Source: Ottelia alismoides (Eukaryota; Streptophyta; Magnoliopsida; Alismatales; Hydrocharitaceae). Taken from it: a DNA stretch of 64,000 nucleotides. The translations under genes and the position numbers were made by a program. Below are positions 34,539 to 44,997 of this stretch, piece after piece. The notes under the pieces were generated by a model. That model was not told where the DNA came from. It did not search any database and worked only from the letters and a program-made list of their open reading frames with translations. The number at the start of each line of letters is the position of its first letter. The stretch's first letter is position 1. The stretch lies in NCBI GenBank assembly GCA_037367405.1, contig JAZKJV010003124.1, forward strand, positions 124,001 to 188,000. The letters run 5' to 3'.

Positions 34539-35080
34539 CGACATCGAGACCTTGAGTTTCAGGTGACATATTTTACATCCATACCCTAAGTATGATGTAT
34601 ATCCAACTCTATGTGCATAACTATCCCTCGTCATTGGAGGTTGTGGATTTTGTGTTTTTTACGAATACCTCCAATGAAGGGAGTGTAGAGATTTGGTGCA
34701 ATAGGCAAGTTGCCCCGAGATTTGTGGGACCATTTGATATTTTGGCTAGAATTGGAAGGTGCCTTACAGAGTGACCCCTCCCCTACATCTGAAGGACATA
34801 CATGAGGTGTTCCACGTATCGAATTTGCAGAAATATGTCCAAGATCCCATGTATGTCATCAGCTAAGAGGACTTGACGGTGGTATCCAACTTATCTTTCC
34901 TTGAGGAGCATGTTCTGATATTGGATGATGTGGTCAAGAAGCTTAGGCGAAAAGAGATACCTCTAGTCAAGGTCATGTGGAGCAGTCAGGACATCGAGGC
35001 GACATGGGAGCTTGAGAATGATACGAGGGAAATTTATCATCATCTTGTCAAATGTAATAATCAAAATCATGGTTCAATTC
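34539..35080 (+). pseudogene. Ty3/gypsy (chromovirus-type) integrase C-terminus
   Basis: RHRDLEFQV is followed by VAPRFVGPFDILARIG (about 34708-34758). Further degenerate frames then match the known tail of Tekay/Del-type pol: LKDIHEVFHVSNLQKYVQDP-like (34785-34850), SNLSFLEEHVLILDDVVKKLRRKEIPLVKVMW (34882-34980) and ATWELENDTREIYHHL (35000-35050). The last part is the chromodomain-proximal region that reads modified chromatin in active elements. Several stops and frame changes are present. The upstream part is displaced by the repeat that ends at 34538. Confidence 0.8.
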
Positions 35081-35218
35081 TTTTGAGATTTTTATGGATT
35101 TCTTCCTCTTTAATATTTTTATGGGTTTAGTCGAACGAGGTTGGGATGCGTAAGGACCAGGTTGCTTAGAGGGTACACCTAATTCTCAGGGACAAGACTT
35201 CCTTTGATGTTTTTATAA

Positions 35219-35960
35219 TGTAAGATCTCTAAGTATATGAAATCACAAATTCTAAGTTTCAGAGTTAATCAAGTGCCTAAAAGAGACAGATGAGATCTAT
35301 CTTGTAGTACTCATCAAGACCTATGTAATGAGTCCAAGAACATCAAAATCAAAGTCCAAATGAGAAATTTACGAGGAAAATAAGGTCGGTTTATGGCTTT
35401 CAGACCCGGATTCAGGTCATATTAGGCCGAGCTATATAAAGGAGTGAGCCCAAACTACTTAACCTTGTCGGAGCTCCGCCCCCTTCGTCGGAGCTCCTCC
35501 ACATGAGAGATTTTTGATAGTCTATTGAAGATCCCAGGACAAAGTCACAAAGGTCTCAGCATGACGAGTCATGTGGTGGGCTTCAATTCGTGCTAAACGT
35601 CGCGAAACATCCGTTCCAGACAAGGGAGAGTCGCGGGGGATGACCTCAAGGTACATTTTCTCCCCTTCCGTTTACTGTCGGATTCGCGAAGTTTCTATAC
35701 CATTGGATTATGAGGGTTGTGGGCTATCCAATGTCGGTGTTTTCGTTGTGTTTCGTTGCGGTTTTGGATGTGAAGGGTAACTTATCACATCACATTTTCA
35801 GATTTTCTATCCAATCCGAAAAATCCATGTATGATCCAAGCATATTTTCATGATGTGGTTATTAGTAGGAACACAATGGTGTAATTGGATCATCGATCAA
35901 AGTAAGTTCGCAAGATGTTGCATAGTGGTTCCAGTTATTGTCCCAGGTATGATCGATCAT
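35219..35960 (+). repeat. 3' LTR of the gypsy fragment (end uncertain)
   Basis: A degenerate 'gacaagacttccttt' purine-tract region (35190-35215) is followed by tgtaagatctct, a common start for this gypsy type. TATATAAA is at 35433-35440. The right end is not clear and could lie anywhere to about 36100. Confidence 0.5.
35433..35440 (+). promoter_or_regulatory. TATA box in the gypsy LTR
   Basis: tatataaa stands about 215 bases into the LTR, followed by a GC-richer transcribed part. Confidence 0.5.
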
Positions 35961-36065
35961 GCATTTTAGTTGATCGATCATATTTTACGATCAATCATAT
36001 CCTTAAGGCCGATCGATCATTTTGACCCAAAACAATAGATCATTGAAGTTGGATGATCGATCATT
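35950..36065. repeat. Cluster of the palindrome tgatcgatca
   Basis: gatcgatcat or its near variants occur six times: 35950, 35970, 35990, 36010, 36030 and 36055 (approximate). It may be part of the LTR. Confidence 0.65.
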
Positions 36066-36275
36066 CTGGGACTATAGACTCATTGGACCTTAAATTTGAT
36101 GGAATTTAATCCAGAAAATAATGAAGAGCTCGTAGGACATATATGTTAAATGCATGGATTATAACAATAAATTGATAAATAAGTGAAATGGGTCTGGTTT
36201 AATCTTAAATTGAAAATAAAAGATGTTAATGGATTCGATTAGGTCTAGTGAGAATGATCTAGAGCATCTTACGTA

Positions 36276-36726
36276 GTGTCGCAATAGTCGACCGACTGTA
36301 TCGAATAGTCGGTGCGACTATGAGGTGCGGGGGTACCCAACTGAACAGACCTTTAGTCGACCAATAGTCATCCCGATCGAATAATCGGTCCATTATTCAA
36401 TCGACTGACCGACTATTAGGCCGAATGGTGCTTGATTGTTGAACTTTTTATTTTTTATTTCTTAAGGGTATCTTTTTTTCGTGGTATGAACACATGCCAA
36501 ATTATATACATATATATATCTTGTCGATTGGTACTTTTATTTTGATTCATGTTAACCGATGACTATGTATAAAAATACATGAATGTATATATTAGAAATA
36601 GTTTTTATATTTAAAATAATAAAAATATAAAATTGAATAAACCTGAATAGTCGCCCGAACATGGATTATTCATTATTCAGTGACCCCTCCAACTAAATAC
36701 TGAATACCGACTTCTGCAATACTGAT
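36276..36726. mobile_element. Candidate hAT-like MITE
   Basis: Flanks cttacgta (36268-36275) and attacgta (36727-36734) agree in 7 of 8 bases, the size of a hAT target duplication. The ends gcaatagtcg and the reverse complement of cgacttctgca match imperfectly. Many gaatagtcg/tagtcgacc words lie near both ends, like subterminal binding sites. The borders are weak. Confidence 0.35.
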
Positions 36727-36734
36727 ATTACGTA

Positions 36735-37216
36735 CGCCTTCAGATCTGAGTTTCGACTCTTAGAACTAGTGATTGAGTTTTCCCACTATAGTTCCGATTT
36801 CATGCTATAGTGTCTGACTTTTAGAGGGATAAGGGTAGTTTGGAGTAGCGTCGTCAAGGGAGGGGCATGCACCCTTGGAGGCCCGGGTAGAAGCTTAGAG
36901 GACCGCGATCCCGATAGGTCATTGGTCGAGGGACATACTACTTGGCGTACTGGTGTGAACTTTTTACCTGGTGTACAATCTCGGTTTCAAATGTGTAGTA
37001 CCAAGTAGTTATGGTTCGTTATCTGTGTTTCGCTTCTTTCACTTGGAGTTGACACTCGTGTACTGGTTGGTGTAGGCCATAATGGTCGATATTCCGAGTG
37101 GAAGTTTTAAGCAGGAAGTTTCGAGAGTTGTGGTCTATCTGAAGGAGAAGGTTCAAGACGATTTCAACTTTCAAATCTAGACTTCCAGAGATCGGCTACA
37201 ACCCAGTGGTGAGGGT
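36735..37216. other. No recognised feature
   Basis: Mixed-composition sequence without coding signal. Confidence 0.5.
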
Positions 37217-37307
37217 TGGCATACTGTAAAGTGTGAGGTTTAACTTGGCACACGGTAAATTATGGGGGATTGTTTCAGCACACAGTAAAGTGAGGGATTA
37301 CATGATT
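37217..37307 (+). repeat. Three degenerate tandem repeats of about 31 bp
   Basis: ggcatactgtaaagtgtgagg, ggcacacggtaaattatggg and agcacacagtaaagtgaggg follow one another at 30-33 base steps. Confidence 0.65.
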
Positions 37308-37689
37308 TGAATCAACGACAGCCAGTGAAAATCTTAGGAACTTGGTTAGGAAGTTGTACTTCATTGCATGCCTACAAAAGCACCCCAAGTTCCCAACCCT
37401 AAGGATCCAGGGCCTTAGAGTCATAGTGAGAGGTTCCACGTGAACAAGATCACAAACGACCCACGAAGCTAGTGTCACAAGGATAAGGATTTAGGATATG
37501 TGTTTTCTGGTTAGTTTCGGTATGGTTTATGTTTACACAATCACATGTTTTTGTACACTTTCTATCTTCTAGTCGTTCTTTCTTGGTTAGTTGTTTTAGC
37601 ACCGTACTGGAGAACTTTGCTCATGACGTACCTATTTTCGTGAATATGGCAAGTTCTCAGGAGCAGCCGCAACGGTGAGCAACTTGTTG

Positions 37690-37869
37690 GTTTCTTCAAA
37701 TGTTTGGTGTTGTTACTTTTTGGTATGTATATTTTTGTAGTTTCTATTGTCTTTGTTTGTAATATAGATATGTTCTTATGTTGCCATAGTATTTATCGAT
37801 TAGGTCTCTCCCATGCGTAAGAAAGCCCTAGGGTTCACTTGAATATACATATCAATCGTTTCTTCTAGC
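37690..37869 (+). repeat. Possible solo LTR of the short-LTR copia family
   Basis: The stretch ends gaaagccctagggttcacttgaa...cttctagca, resembling the promoter and 3' end of the LTR in E (gagcctagggttcatggaat...ttccaaca). No clean target duplication was found. Confidence 0.35.
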
Positions 37870-38059
37870 ATGTACTTTTTAAGAAATGACGTTGGCATAC
37901 GTGTATGGAAATTCAGGTGTACATATATGTGGTGTTTTGTGGACATGGTTAATTTTTTTTGAAGTCAAGGCAAAGGGGAAACACTCAAAGGGCTTAGCCT
38001 TCTTTCTGTGCTTCGAATGTAGGATTAGATTTCGTGGATTGGATTGTTGAATATCTAGA

Positions 38060-38800
38060 TATTAGGGAGACGGATGTGACACCAACACTTTAGTGATCAC
38101 CAAATAGGTCGCATTGGACAGGGCAATCGAACCAAAATCCTCAACTCTCTCAGAAACCTCCTTCAACAACAAAAAGAGAAACGCCTTGTTAAGCCTGTCA
38201 AAGCCCACACTACCCTCAAAGAATTCATCCAAAATCTCCATCAGATAATCAGCGTTGATCTCCCAAAATTCATGGTGTAAAAAAAGGTCAGATAATCGTC
38301 TACACCAGGGGTACGATCAGCATTTGAGTCATGCATATATCCTTTCAACTCATCACGTTCAAATCTGCTCGTCATTTTTGTCGCATGTTGCTCCATGATG
38401 ACAAAAGCACTCAGGCCCATCCATCTCCATGATCTAGAAGCATCTCTACGAGAAATGCCACGAAAGTAAGAGGCTAACTCCCTACAAATCTACATGTCCC
38501 CCTCCACCTAACTATCATTCACCACAATGGTATGGGTGAGGTTGTGGTGACATTGGTTGCTAGCAACTCTGTGGAAATTGTGTATTTGCATGACCTACAT
38601 TGATCCATTTTTGTCTATATCACTGCATCCATTCAACCATTTGTTTTTTGTCCTCATCGGCAACAATCATTAACGTTTCCTCATTTCTTTAAGCTCTAGA
38701 TCAATTAAATCACAGGACCTCTACAAGGTCTAATATAATTGTCTCCGCCTCAACGGCTCACCACGATCATTCCAAGCCTCCCGTAGGTCTCGTTTGTAAG
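38060..38800 (-). pseudogene. RT N-terminal part of the interrupted L1
   Basis: The minus strand reads DFWEINADYLMEILDEFFEGSVGFDRLNKAFLFLLLKEV with ERVEDFGSIALSNATYLVITKVL (38270-38080). These are the first conserved RT blocks of plant L1 (LN..F..LIPK and DFRPISL equivalents). The sequence then jumps to the 3' end at about 38050. Confidence 0.7.
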
Positions 38801-39767
38801 TGCACAACCACTTAAGAAGGGACGAAAGTTTCTATGCTAGCCCGACAGAAGCAGATCCGAAACTAACATCAAAGAACCAATGCTTAGCCACCAACTCTCT
38901 GAAGCATTCCTCTAGACGTCATGACCTCTCGAATCTGAAAAAGGATCATGTACTAGATCTTTGGTTAGAATCCCGAACTGAAGGAGTATGATGTGATCTC
39001 GACCTCGATCAAGATGAAGCCGAGGAAAATAGGTAGGCCATCAACAACTCTGATGAAGCTAAGAATCGGTCCATGCACGATCGAGACCCATTGTTCCTCC
39101 AAGTATATCAGGTGTCCATCACATCAACACCTCCAACTGAAACTCATCAGCCAACTCGGAAAAATCCGAGGAGCTCGGATTTTGCCTACCCCGGCCTCTG
39201 AGGCGGTCAGAAGATAGCAAAAAAAGTTAAAATCACCCCCCCCCCACCAACCAAGCCTTGGTAAGGAAAGTCACTTTAATTTCCAGTGGGTCCATAGACG
39301 CACGAAATAAGGAGCAGCTTGTCGATAGGATAGGTTCGAAGCATCACAGACTGGACAAATCTCCCCTGGACCTCTGAAGCAAAGGCAAATTTCTCTTTCC
39401 TCCAAGCAATCAGAGTACCCCCAGAACTACTTATGGAGGAAGCAACCCGGAATGACAAAATGGGTCTAGAGACCTGTAGAGGACCATAGTTGATCAAACA
39501 GGTCACGGAGCTTTGTTTCTTGGAGCAAGATAATATCAGAGAACTAGCCAAAAATGAGAGATCCCATGGATCTCCATGTTTCGGGATCACCTATAGCCCT
39601 AAAATTCCATGTAAGCACTTTCATTTTGAAATTGTTTTTCCCCATTACTGACACCATGTCGGACAGACGAGCGACAAAGACTCTTGGTGTCATTCTTCCA
39701 GTACCCACACCCAAGGGTACCAATTGCTTCTAGGATCACCCTTTCGTTTTAGAGTTTGATGGGTTTG
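38801..39767 (-). pseudogene. Endonuclease of the interrupted L1
   Basis: It begins MKVLTWNFRAIGDPE near 39625, followed by the LQETKL block in another frame and SSGGTLIAWRKEKFAFASEVQGRFVQSVMLR with LLISCVYGPTGN (39440-39280). This is the start of the L1 endonuclease. A C-run at 39237-39246 (plus strand) marks the GGDFN-type block. Later motifs are only faint. The catalytic Glu region is frame-shifted. Confidence 0.75.
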
Positions 39768-39783
39768 GCACCTATGATGGTTT

Positions 39784-40498
39784 TTTTTGAAGTCTAAAAA
39801 GTAGGGGGAAACACTCGATGGTGTCCGCCCCATGTTTATTAATTAAAACAAAAGAGGAACAGAGTTTTAACAAACAAAAACCGGCTACGCCCAAACCGTT
39901 ACATCACCCACTCGTCTAATATGCGATTAGCGAACACACCCACATTTTCCTTGTAGAAATGCTAGCCCGAGAACAGAAGGTCATTTTCCCCCGCCAAACC
40001 GCCCAGAGAATGGCCATGGGGTATAGCCGCTCTCTCCTTTGCCTGTGAGTATTAGCGTGGATCGAGTCCCAAAAAGCGTGGAAGTCCTCGTTGTGGCACC
40101 AGTCCGGGCCCGTCTCATGCCACAGTTGAGATACCAAGGGGAATGAGAAAAAAGGATGCTACACCGATTCGATCGCAGCGTTACAAATTAAACATCTGTC
40201 GGAATGAACCCCAAGAAGTCTGACGCACCTATCCCTCATCAGCAGTCTCTTTCTCCTGAGCAACCAAAGGAAGATACCAATTCTCTCAGGAAGCCTGAGA
40301 GCCCAAATAATAGCACAATCTCTGATAAGCAAGTCGGTGCCGGCCGGCGGAGGCCTAGAGATGGCGCCATAGGCCCCCCTGACCGAGAAAGACCCCTCTT
40401 TCCAACTCCAATGATCCCAGCCCTCACCAGGCGTCCCCACCTCCCGCACGGCCTCCAGCAAGTCCAGGAAATCGCCGAACCTATGGTCAGAAATCGTC
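39784..40498 (-). mobile_element. 5'-truncated L1 LINE inserted into the older L1
   Basis: It reads DHRFGDFLDLLEAVREVGTP, WSWKEGSFSVRGAYGAI and IIWALRLPERIGIFLWLLRRKRLLMRDRCVRLLG with RCLICNAAIESV (40490-40159), then QLWHETGPDW and WAVWRGKMTF to 39916, and ends in eight A. That is the zf-RVT end of L1 pol. The 16-base direct repeats gcacctaYgatggttt (39768-39783 and 40499-40514, one mismatch) flank it. The ORF1 reading VIVRGKETIVGA on the right continues as TIIGA on the left. Confidence 0.85.
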
Positions 40499-40514
40499 GC
40501 ACCTACGATGGTTT

Positions 40515-41808
40515 CTTTGCCTCTTACGATAACGCTCCTTAAAACTTTGATGCAGCCGCCCGATCGAGGAGGCTGAGGAGGTTGACTAGACATCTGAAGA
40601 AGCCGGGAAAAACCCTCCACCCAACTCAGTAGCCGCAACCCTCTCCATGAAAGGAACATCACAATTCAAGTTCTCAGAGATCATCATTTCATGCTCAACA
40701 AAGGTGGAGGGAGCCCCAAAGATAGCAGTGTGTCTCCCTTCACGCTTTGGCAGTGACAATGAAAGAGGCAAAATCATTTCACTCGTGTTCATGATCAAAA
40801 CCAAAAAATAGAGGCTCGCTAAGCAGCTCCAAAAGGAATCCAAACACGCAGCCATGTGGGATAAATAAGGCTGATTTAGACAAGTTATATCTCCCCATAA
40901 TCGAGCCGATCCAAGTAGATCGATGCCTCCAAAAGATCTACTTAAGAGAGCGATCAAATCCCTAGCGTTAACGACTGTTACCAACAGAAGAGGGAACGTC
41001 GTTGGCAGATGAGCGATTATGCAATTAACGTCCATCGATCTTTCCACCTTCTGACGGAGGGATTTCAAATTCAAATCCCGAGAATTCACCTCCCCATCAG
41101 CATCTTCTCCCTCAGACAACAGCATGGGCACCGGCTCTGACAACGACACAAGCACTTTAGCAGACTCATCCTCGTTGTGAACCAGCTCGCTCCCTGTAGC
41201 ACCCTTCGAAGAGCTCAACACCATTGGGTTGAGATCGCCACTTCCATCACCCTGATCTTGAATGAAACCATGCTTACCTAAAGAGTGCAAGAGGTCTCAA
41301 TCCAAAGTGGTTTTTGACGTGAAGTTTCACTATTGTAGCCACAACATTCGCCCTGACGCCACACCTATCTAAGAGGATCTTCGTGACGATCCCCAATTCA
41401 TAGCGGGTTAGCTTCAGAGCTTTGCTCGTACGAGATAGTAGCAACACTCCTAGCAATCTAACGATGCAGTTGCTCTTCGAACCCAAAAAGAGACAACATC
41501 ATCGTTAGCGAACCAAGGATGGCACCATCGTATACCTTTCACAACATGAACATCCAACACCCGAATCCAAAAGCGACAGACCTTGCATGTAAATCAATGA
41601 ATCACCAATTTGTGTGAAGTCACCCTTAAAGGACCAGCCCAAAAACTCTGAGATCTCCATAACTACGGAGGCGAGGGTCCAGTAATCATCCTCTAACACA
41701 CCTATCAAAAGACCACTTTTTTTAGACCAAGGCCGCACGGATTCTTTAGATAAGGTGCTTGCAGTCCCCTTCACCAATGTCTCCCAGGATTTTACGCACA
41801 TGTCCTAA
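40515..41808 (-). pseudogene. ORF1 (gag-like) of the interrupted L1
   Basis: The frame SWETLVKGTAST, LLIGVLEDDYWTLASVVMEISEFLGWSFKGDF (41730-41620) looks like the RNA-binding part of plant L1 ORF1. An open frame 41290-40586 (234 codons) continues with acidic and linker-like sequence and joins VIVRGKETIVGA. The assignment of the middle rests on position between the zinc knuckles and the endonuclease, not on clear motifs. Confidence 0.6.
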
Positions 41809-41826
41809 CCACCACGAGGAGCTACT

Positions 41827-42001
41827 CATAAAAAAATGGTGAAGCCTTCTCCTACTTTAAACTGGGTCGGCCACATGGATTCTTGCCCAAATCCAAGTTG
41901 AAAGATTCGGCTATTTTTTATGATGTCGGCTACCTAACGCAACTCCCATAAGGAAAGATTTGAACCCTGATCTTTTGGATGGTAGACACACTGCACTACC
42001 C
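41827..42001 (-). mobile_element. SINE 1 (Au-like, tRNA-derived), inserted in L1 ORF1
   Basis: On the minus strand it starts ggtagtgcagtgtg, about 12 bases short of the copy at 42776. It has box B (ggttcaaatc), the body gttgcgttaggtagccgaca and the tail aatccatgtggccgaccca, ending in a T-rich stretch. Flanking 18-base repeats at 41809-41826 and 42002-42019 agree at 14 of 18 positions. Confidence 0.85.
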
Positions 42002-42019
42002 CCACAAGGAGGAACTGCT

Positions 42020-42340
42020 CTTGCGCTTAAATAATTTACCGATCACCGTGCCAAGTAGTTGAATTGGCAATGGCCCCAACCCCCGCAATAGAAGCATTGG
42101 GACAAGACCTTACAGTCCACCGCTTTATGGCCATGATTGCCATATCGGTAGCACAATGGTCCCTTCTTCCGATGAAAAATGATTGTCTACCTACTAGCAA
42201 GGGACCATCCTCCGTCTAAGCAAGCGTCCCTCTCAGAAACCTCAACATATTCGGTGGCCCTCGCATTGAGCTCCCTATCGCGCATCTGGTGGGCAGTGGA
42301 GGAGTCGCCCCCTCTCTTTTTCCTTACCTCTCCTCATCTT
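42020..42340 (-). pseudogene. Zinc-knuckle part of L1 ORF1
   Basis: The minus strand reads CYRYGNHGHKAVDCK and CFYCGGWGHCQFN (42175-42070), a CCHC pair as in plant L1 ORF1. In the first knuckle the second Cys is Tyr, and in the second the last Cys is lost. The SINE splits it from the rest of ORF1. Confidence 0.7.
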
Positions 42341-42775
42341 CTCACCAGATATGGGAGTGATCTCATCTTCTCAATTAAGGGAATCAATGTTCCACCTTAA
42401 GCTTCCCCCCGACTAACGGAATGCCTAAATACTTTACCAGGAGTGCCCATTGAGAAGTTCCTAAAATCCACGCATACTGGCTCGAGACATACGTGTCCAA
42501 ACCAATCTGCACACCACATTCAGTTTCAATCCCGAGAAGCCTCTCCAAACAACTCTAGCAATGTCAACACCGCTCTTTATTCCAACCTCAATGAAGAATA
42601 TAGTATCATCTGCATACTAGAGCAGGGGAATGGATATATCATTTTTTGTAAAGCCACGTAAGAAGCCATTCTGAACCGCAACTCGAAAGACAATATTCAA
42701 TGCATCCACTGCAATTACGAATAGAAGAGGAGCAAGAGGGCAGCCTTCGTTGACCCTTAAACAAGTAATGATAAT
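42341..42775 (-). pseudogene. L1 RT palm fragment
   Basis: The minus strand reads RVNEGCPLAPLLFVIAVDALNIVFRV and VQNGFLRGF, then YADDTIFFIEVGIKS (catalytic YADD near 42622-42633) after a stop, then GLKLN and PLIEKMRS. It is the core of an L1 RT. It lies 5' of ORF1 sequence on the same strand, so it is a separate copy from the L1 at 37953-42340. The upstream part ends where SINE 2 starts. Confidence 0.78.
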
Positions 42776-42985
42776 ATACCCACTTAATGGTCTAGTGGTA
42801 GTACAGTGTGTCTACCACACAAAAGACCGGGGTTCAAATCCCACTCTTGCAAGGGTTGCGTTAGGTAGTCGACAGCCAGCGTAAAAAATAGTCGAACCTT
42901 TCAACATGGATTTGAGCAAGAATCCATGTAGCCGACCCTACTTATGGTGGGAGAGGGCTTAGTACATTTTTATTGTATGCAGAAG
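42776..42985 (+). mobile_element. SINE 2 (Au-like, tRNA-derived), full length
   Basis: The tRNA-like head has box A TGGTCTAGTGG (42788-42798) and box B GGTTCAAATCC (42831-42841), the two internal RNA polymerase III promoter boxes. The body gttgcgttaggtagtcgaca (42855-42874) matches the 5' region of the RTE LINE. The tail atgtagccgaccctactta matches the LINE's 3' end. No clear target duplication was found. Confidence 0.88.
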
Positions 42986-43554
42986 AAAAATAAAAAGGAC
43001 CCTCTCCTACAAATGACTTTATTGGTGCTAAAGACATAGTGATAAAAAGGATTTAACCTTTAAAAAAACCTCAGAATTTCAGCAAATTAACTCCCATCAG
43101 ATGTTGTGCGCAACCACGTGAGGAGTCAAGTAGGTAATAAAATTCTTCTAAAGCTGCAGGTTTTAACAAAAAAAGCCTGATAACTTATTTTCAGCTTCCC
43201 TTCAAAAAAATAGTTGAGCTAAAACAACATTTCATAACAGCATTTATCACTGCACTACGTCAACGGAAGGGAAGACCTACTGCTGTACATAGATTGCAGA
43301 ATAACAAGCATGATGGATTTTATAGATGCTAAGAAATGGCCAAATACCAAAATCAATGGTAACTACTGTAAACATGTAACGGAATAAGATAACTGAATAC
43401 CAAGTACATTTATAGTTCGATCATAAAGCCCATACTAGGTAAACATCACATGAGTACAAATGATATCTCGTTTAGGAATACTCTACGTACACACACATAC
43501 CTTACATGCAAGCACAAAAAACTGCAAAACAAACCATGGCCAAGCAGAAAGAAA
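42986..43554. other. 3' flank of the NKAP gene, no other feature
   Basis: AT-rich sequence that should contain the 3' UTR and polyadenylation region of the minus-strand gene. No single signal stands out. Confidence 0.5.
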
Positions 43555-44997
43555 CTATAAGCCTTCGGCAGCTTCAGACCCTTTTGGTGCAAACGGGTCA
43601 TGTGTAGGACCCACGTCTTGTCCAATATGTCGATGGACCAAGCGCTGGAGATCTGCCATGACCTTATGCTCCCGTTTTGCTTTCTCCTCGTAATTAAACA
43701 TCGCAAGTGCCCGCTTATCTTCAGCACTGTAGACTTGGTTTTCTTTTCTGATACGGATAGCATTCATCCTCTGGTGCCTGCTTCCACTCATCGCATATCC
43801 CAAGCTCTCAAATTTCTGGATCTCCTCCGCCGACAGACCGACCTCTCCTCTCCTAGGAATACGCTTTCCCTGCTGCACATACTGTGCTATCGCATCTCCC
43901 TCACCAGGCCGCAATGCCCCACCATAACTGATGTGCCCCTCTGCCCGAGGAAGTGGCATCGGCCCCACAACTGCTTCATTGTCTAAACCAGCCTTCATTT
44001 GGGACTCAATCAGCTCCTTAAACTTTAGTGCATTTGCCTCTGGATCAAGCTCTGGTTTCTTCAAATCATTTTCACGTGCAACACCATCTGAATCCGACGA
44101 GCTCCCTGATTCCAACACCTTCACCTTCTCACCGTGCCTTGATCGTCCCTTCTTCCTGGTTTCCTCCGAGTAGCCCGATGAATACTCCGAGCCCGAATTC
44201 ATGTCCTCCTCTGAGATCAAGTCTCTGTTCTTCCTCCTCTTACTTGTTGCACTCTTTCTCGATTTACGCTTCAGTCTTCTTCGTCGATCCTTACTCAAAT
44301 TTAACTTCCTACGCCTCCGACTCTCTTCCTCGCTAGATGAAGGGTAAGAATTCTCCGAATCCTCACTAGAATCCTCAACTGATGAGCTCCTGCTCCGTCG
44401 CAAGCTCTTCCGATTCCTCCTACTGTGTGATCTCTGCCGATCTCCCTTCTTGCTCCCTTTCCTTGAATCCAACCCGTCAGGCTCCGAATCAGACTCCTCA
44501 GTCTCCGAATCCCCAAACGAATATCCCTTCCTCTTCTTCCTCCTTCCCCTTGGTTGCTCTCCCTCCGACTGTGAATTCTCCGTGAAGACGGAGTCCACGG
44601 ACTTCATCTTATCGTCCTCACGGCCATCGTCGGACAAATTCCCCTCGCGGTCATCGGCATCCCACTCCGTTCTCTCGCCAGGAGAGGGGCTCGGGGTGAC
44701 GCGCCATATGCAGTTCTTAATCTTCTTGCGGAGCCTCTGGCGCTTGAGGCGCCGGTATTCCTCGTAGCTGAGGTCCTTGAGATCCTCGTCGGAGGAGGAG
44801 GGGCCTTCGTGGGCGCCGCGGTCAAGGTAGGGAGCGCGGCGGCGGTGGGAATCGCGGCCGCCTCGGGTAAGGGTTTCGGGGAGAGCGGGACTGCGGGAGC
44901 GGAAGCGGTGGGGCAAGCGGTGGTACTCGGGGGAGCGGCGATCGGAGAGGCGAGGGGACTCCACGATGGACACAAGACGCGTTTCGGCCCTTCCCAT
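43555..44997 (-). CDS. NKAP-family nuclear protein (Arabidopsis MAS2 type)
   Basis: NKAP proteins are nuclear, bind RNA and the splicing machinery, and in Arabidopsis (MAS2) also affect 45S rDNA expression. The frame has 480 residues in one exon. Residues 30-60 and 180-300 are Arg/Ser-, Lys- and acid-rich low-complexity stretches typical of the family. [19 protein letters not shown] at 75-93 is a conserved plant block. The NKAP/SynMuv C-terminal domain lies at about 342-457 ([58 protein letters not shown]). Start MGRAETRL at 44997 is the first Met of the frame. There is no internal stop or frame break, and the domain is complete, so it looks functional. It stands alone among transposons, with two MITEs about 530 bp upstream. 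Confidence 0.95.
   Translation of the reverse strand: MGRAETRLVSIVESPRLSDRRSPEYHRLPHRFRSRSPALPETLTRGGRDSHRRRAPYLDRGAHEGPSSSDEDLKDLSYEEYRRLKRQRLRKKIKNCIWRVTPSPSPGERTEWDADDREGNLSDDGREDDKMKSVDSVFTENSQSEGEQPRGRRKKRKGYSFGDSETEESDSEPDGLDSRKGSKKGDRQRSHSRRNRKSLRRSRSSSVEDSSEDSENSYPSSSEEESRRRRKLNLSKDRRRRLKRKSRKSATSKRRKNRDLISEEDMNSGSEYSSGYSEETRKKGRSRHGEKVKVLESGSSSDSDGVARENDLKKPELDPEANALKFKELIESQMKAGLDNEAVVGPMPLPRAEGHISYGGALRPGEGDAIAQYVQQGKRIPRRGEVGLSAEEIQKFESLGYAMSGSRHQRMNAIRIRKENQVYSAEDKRALAMFNYEEKAKREHKVMADLQRLVHRHIGQDVGPTHDPFAPKGSEAAEGL

Larger units (their letters stand above)
37953..42340 (-). mobile_element. L1-type LINE, decayed, interrupted by another L1 and a SINE
   Basis: The minus-strand order is zinc-knuckle and rest of ORF1 (42340-40515), endonuclease (39767-38800), part of RT (to about 38060), then the L1 3' end and A8 tail (plus-strand T8 at 37953-37960). 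The interruptions are SINE 1 (41827-42001) and L1 fragment 1 (39784-40498). RT after the palm and the zinc-binding domain are deleted. All frames are broken. Confidence 0.8.

Noticed and set aside
42776..42850. tRNA-like sequence with box A and box B
   Set aside because: It cannot fold into a full cloverleaf with an acceptor stem and is fused to a LINE-like tail, so it is the head of a SINE, not a tRNA gene.
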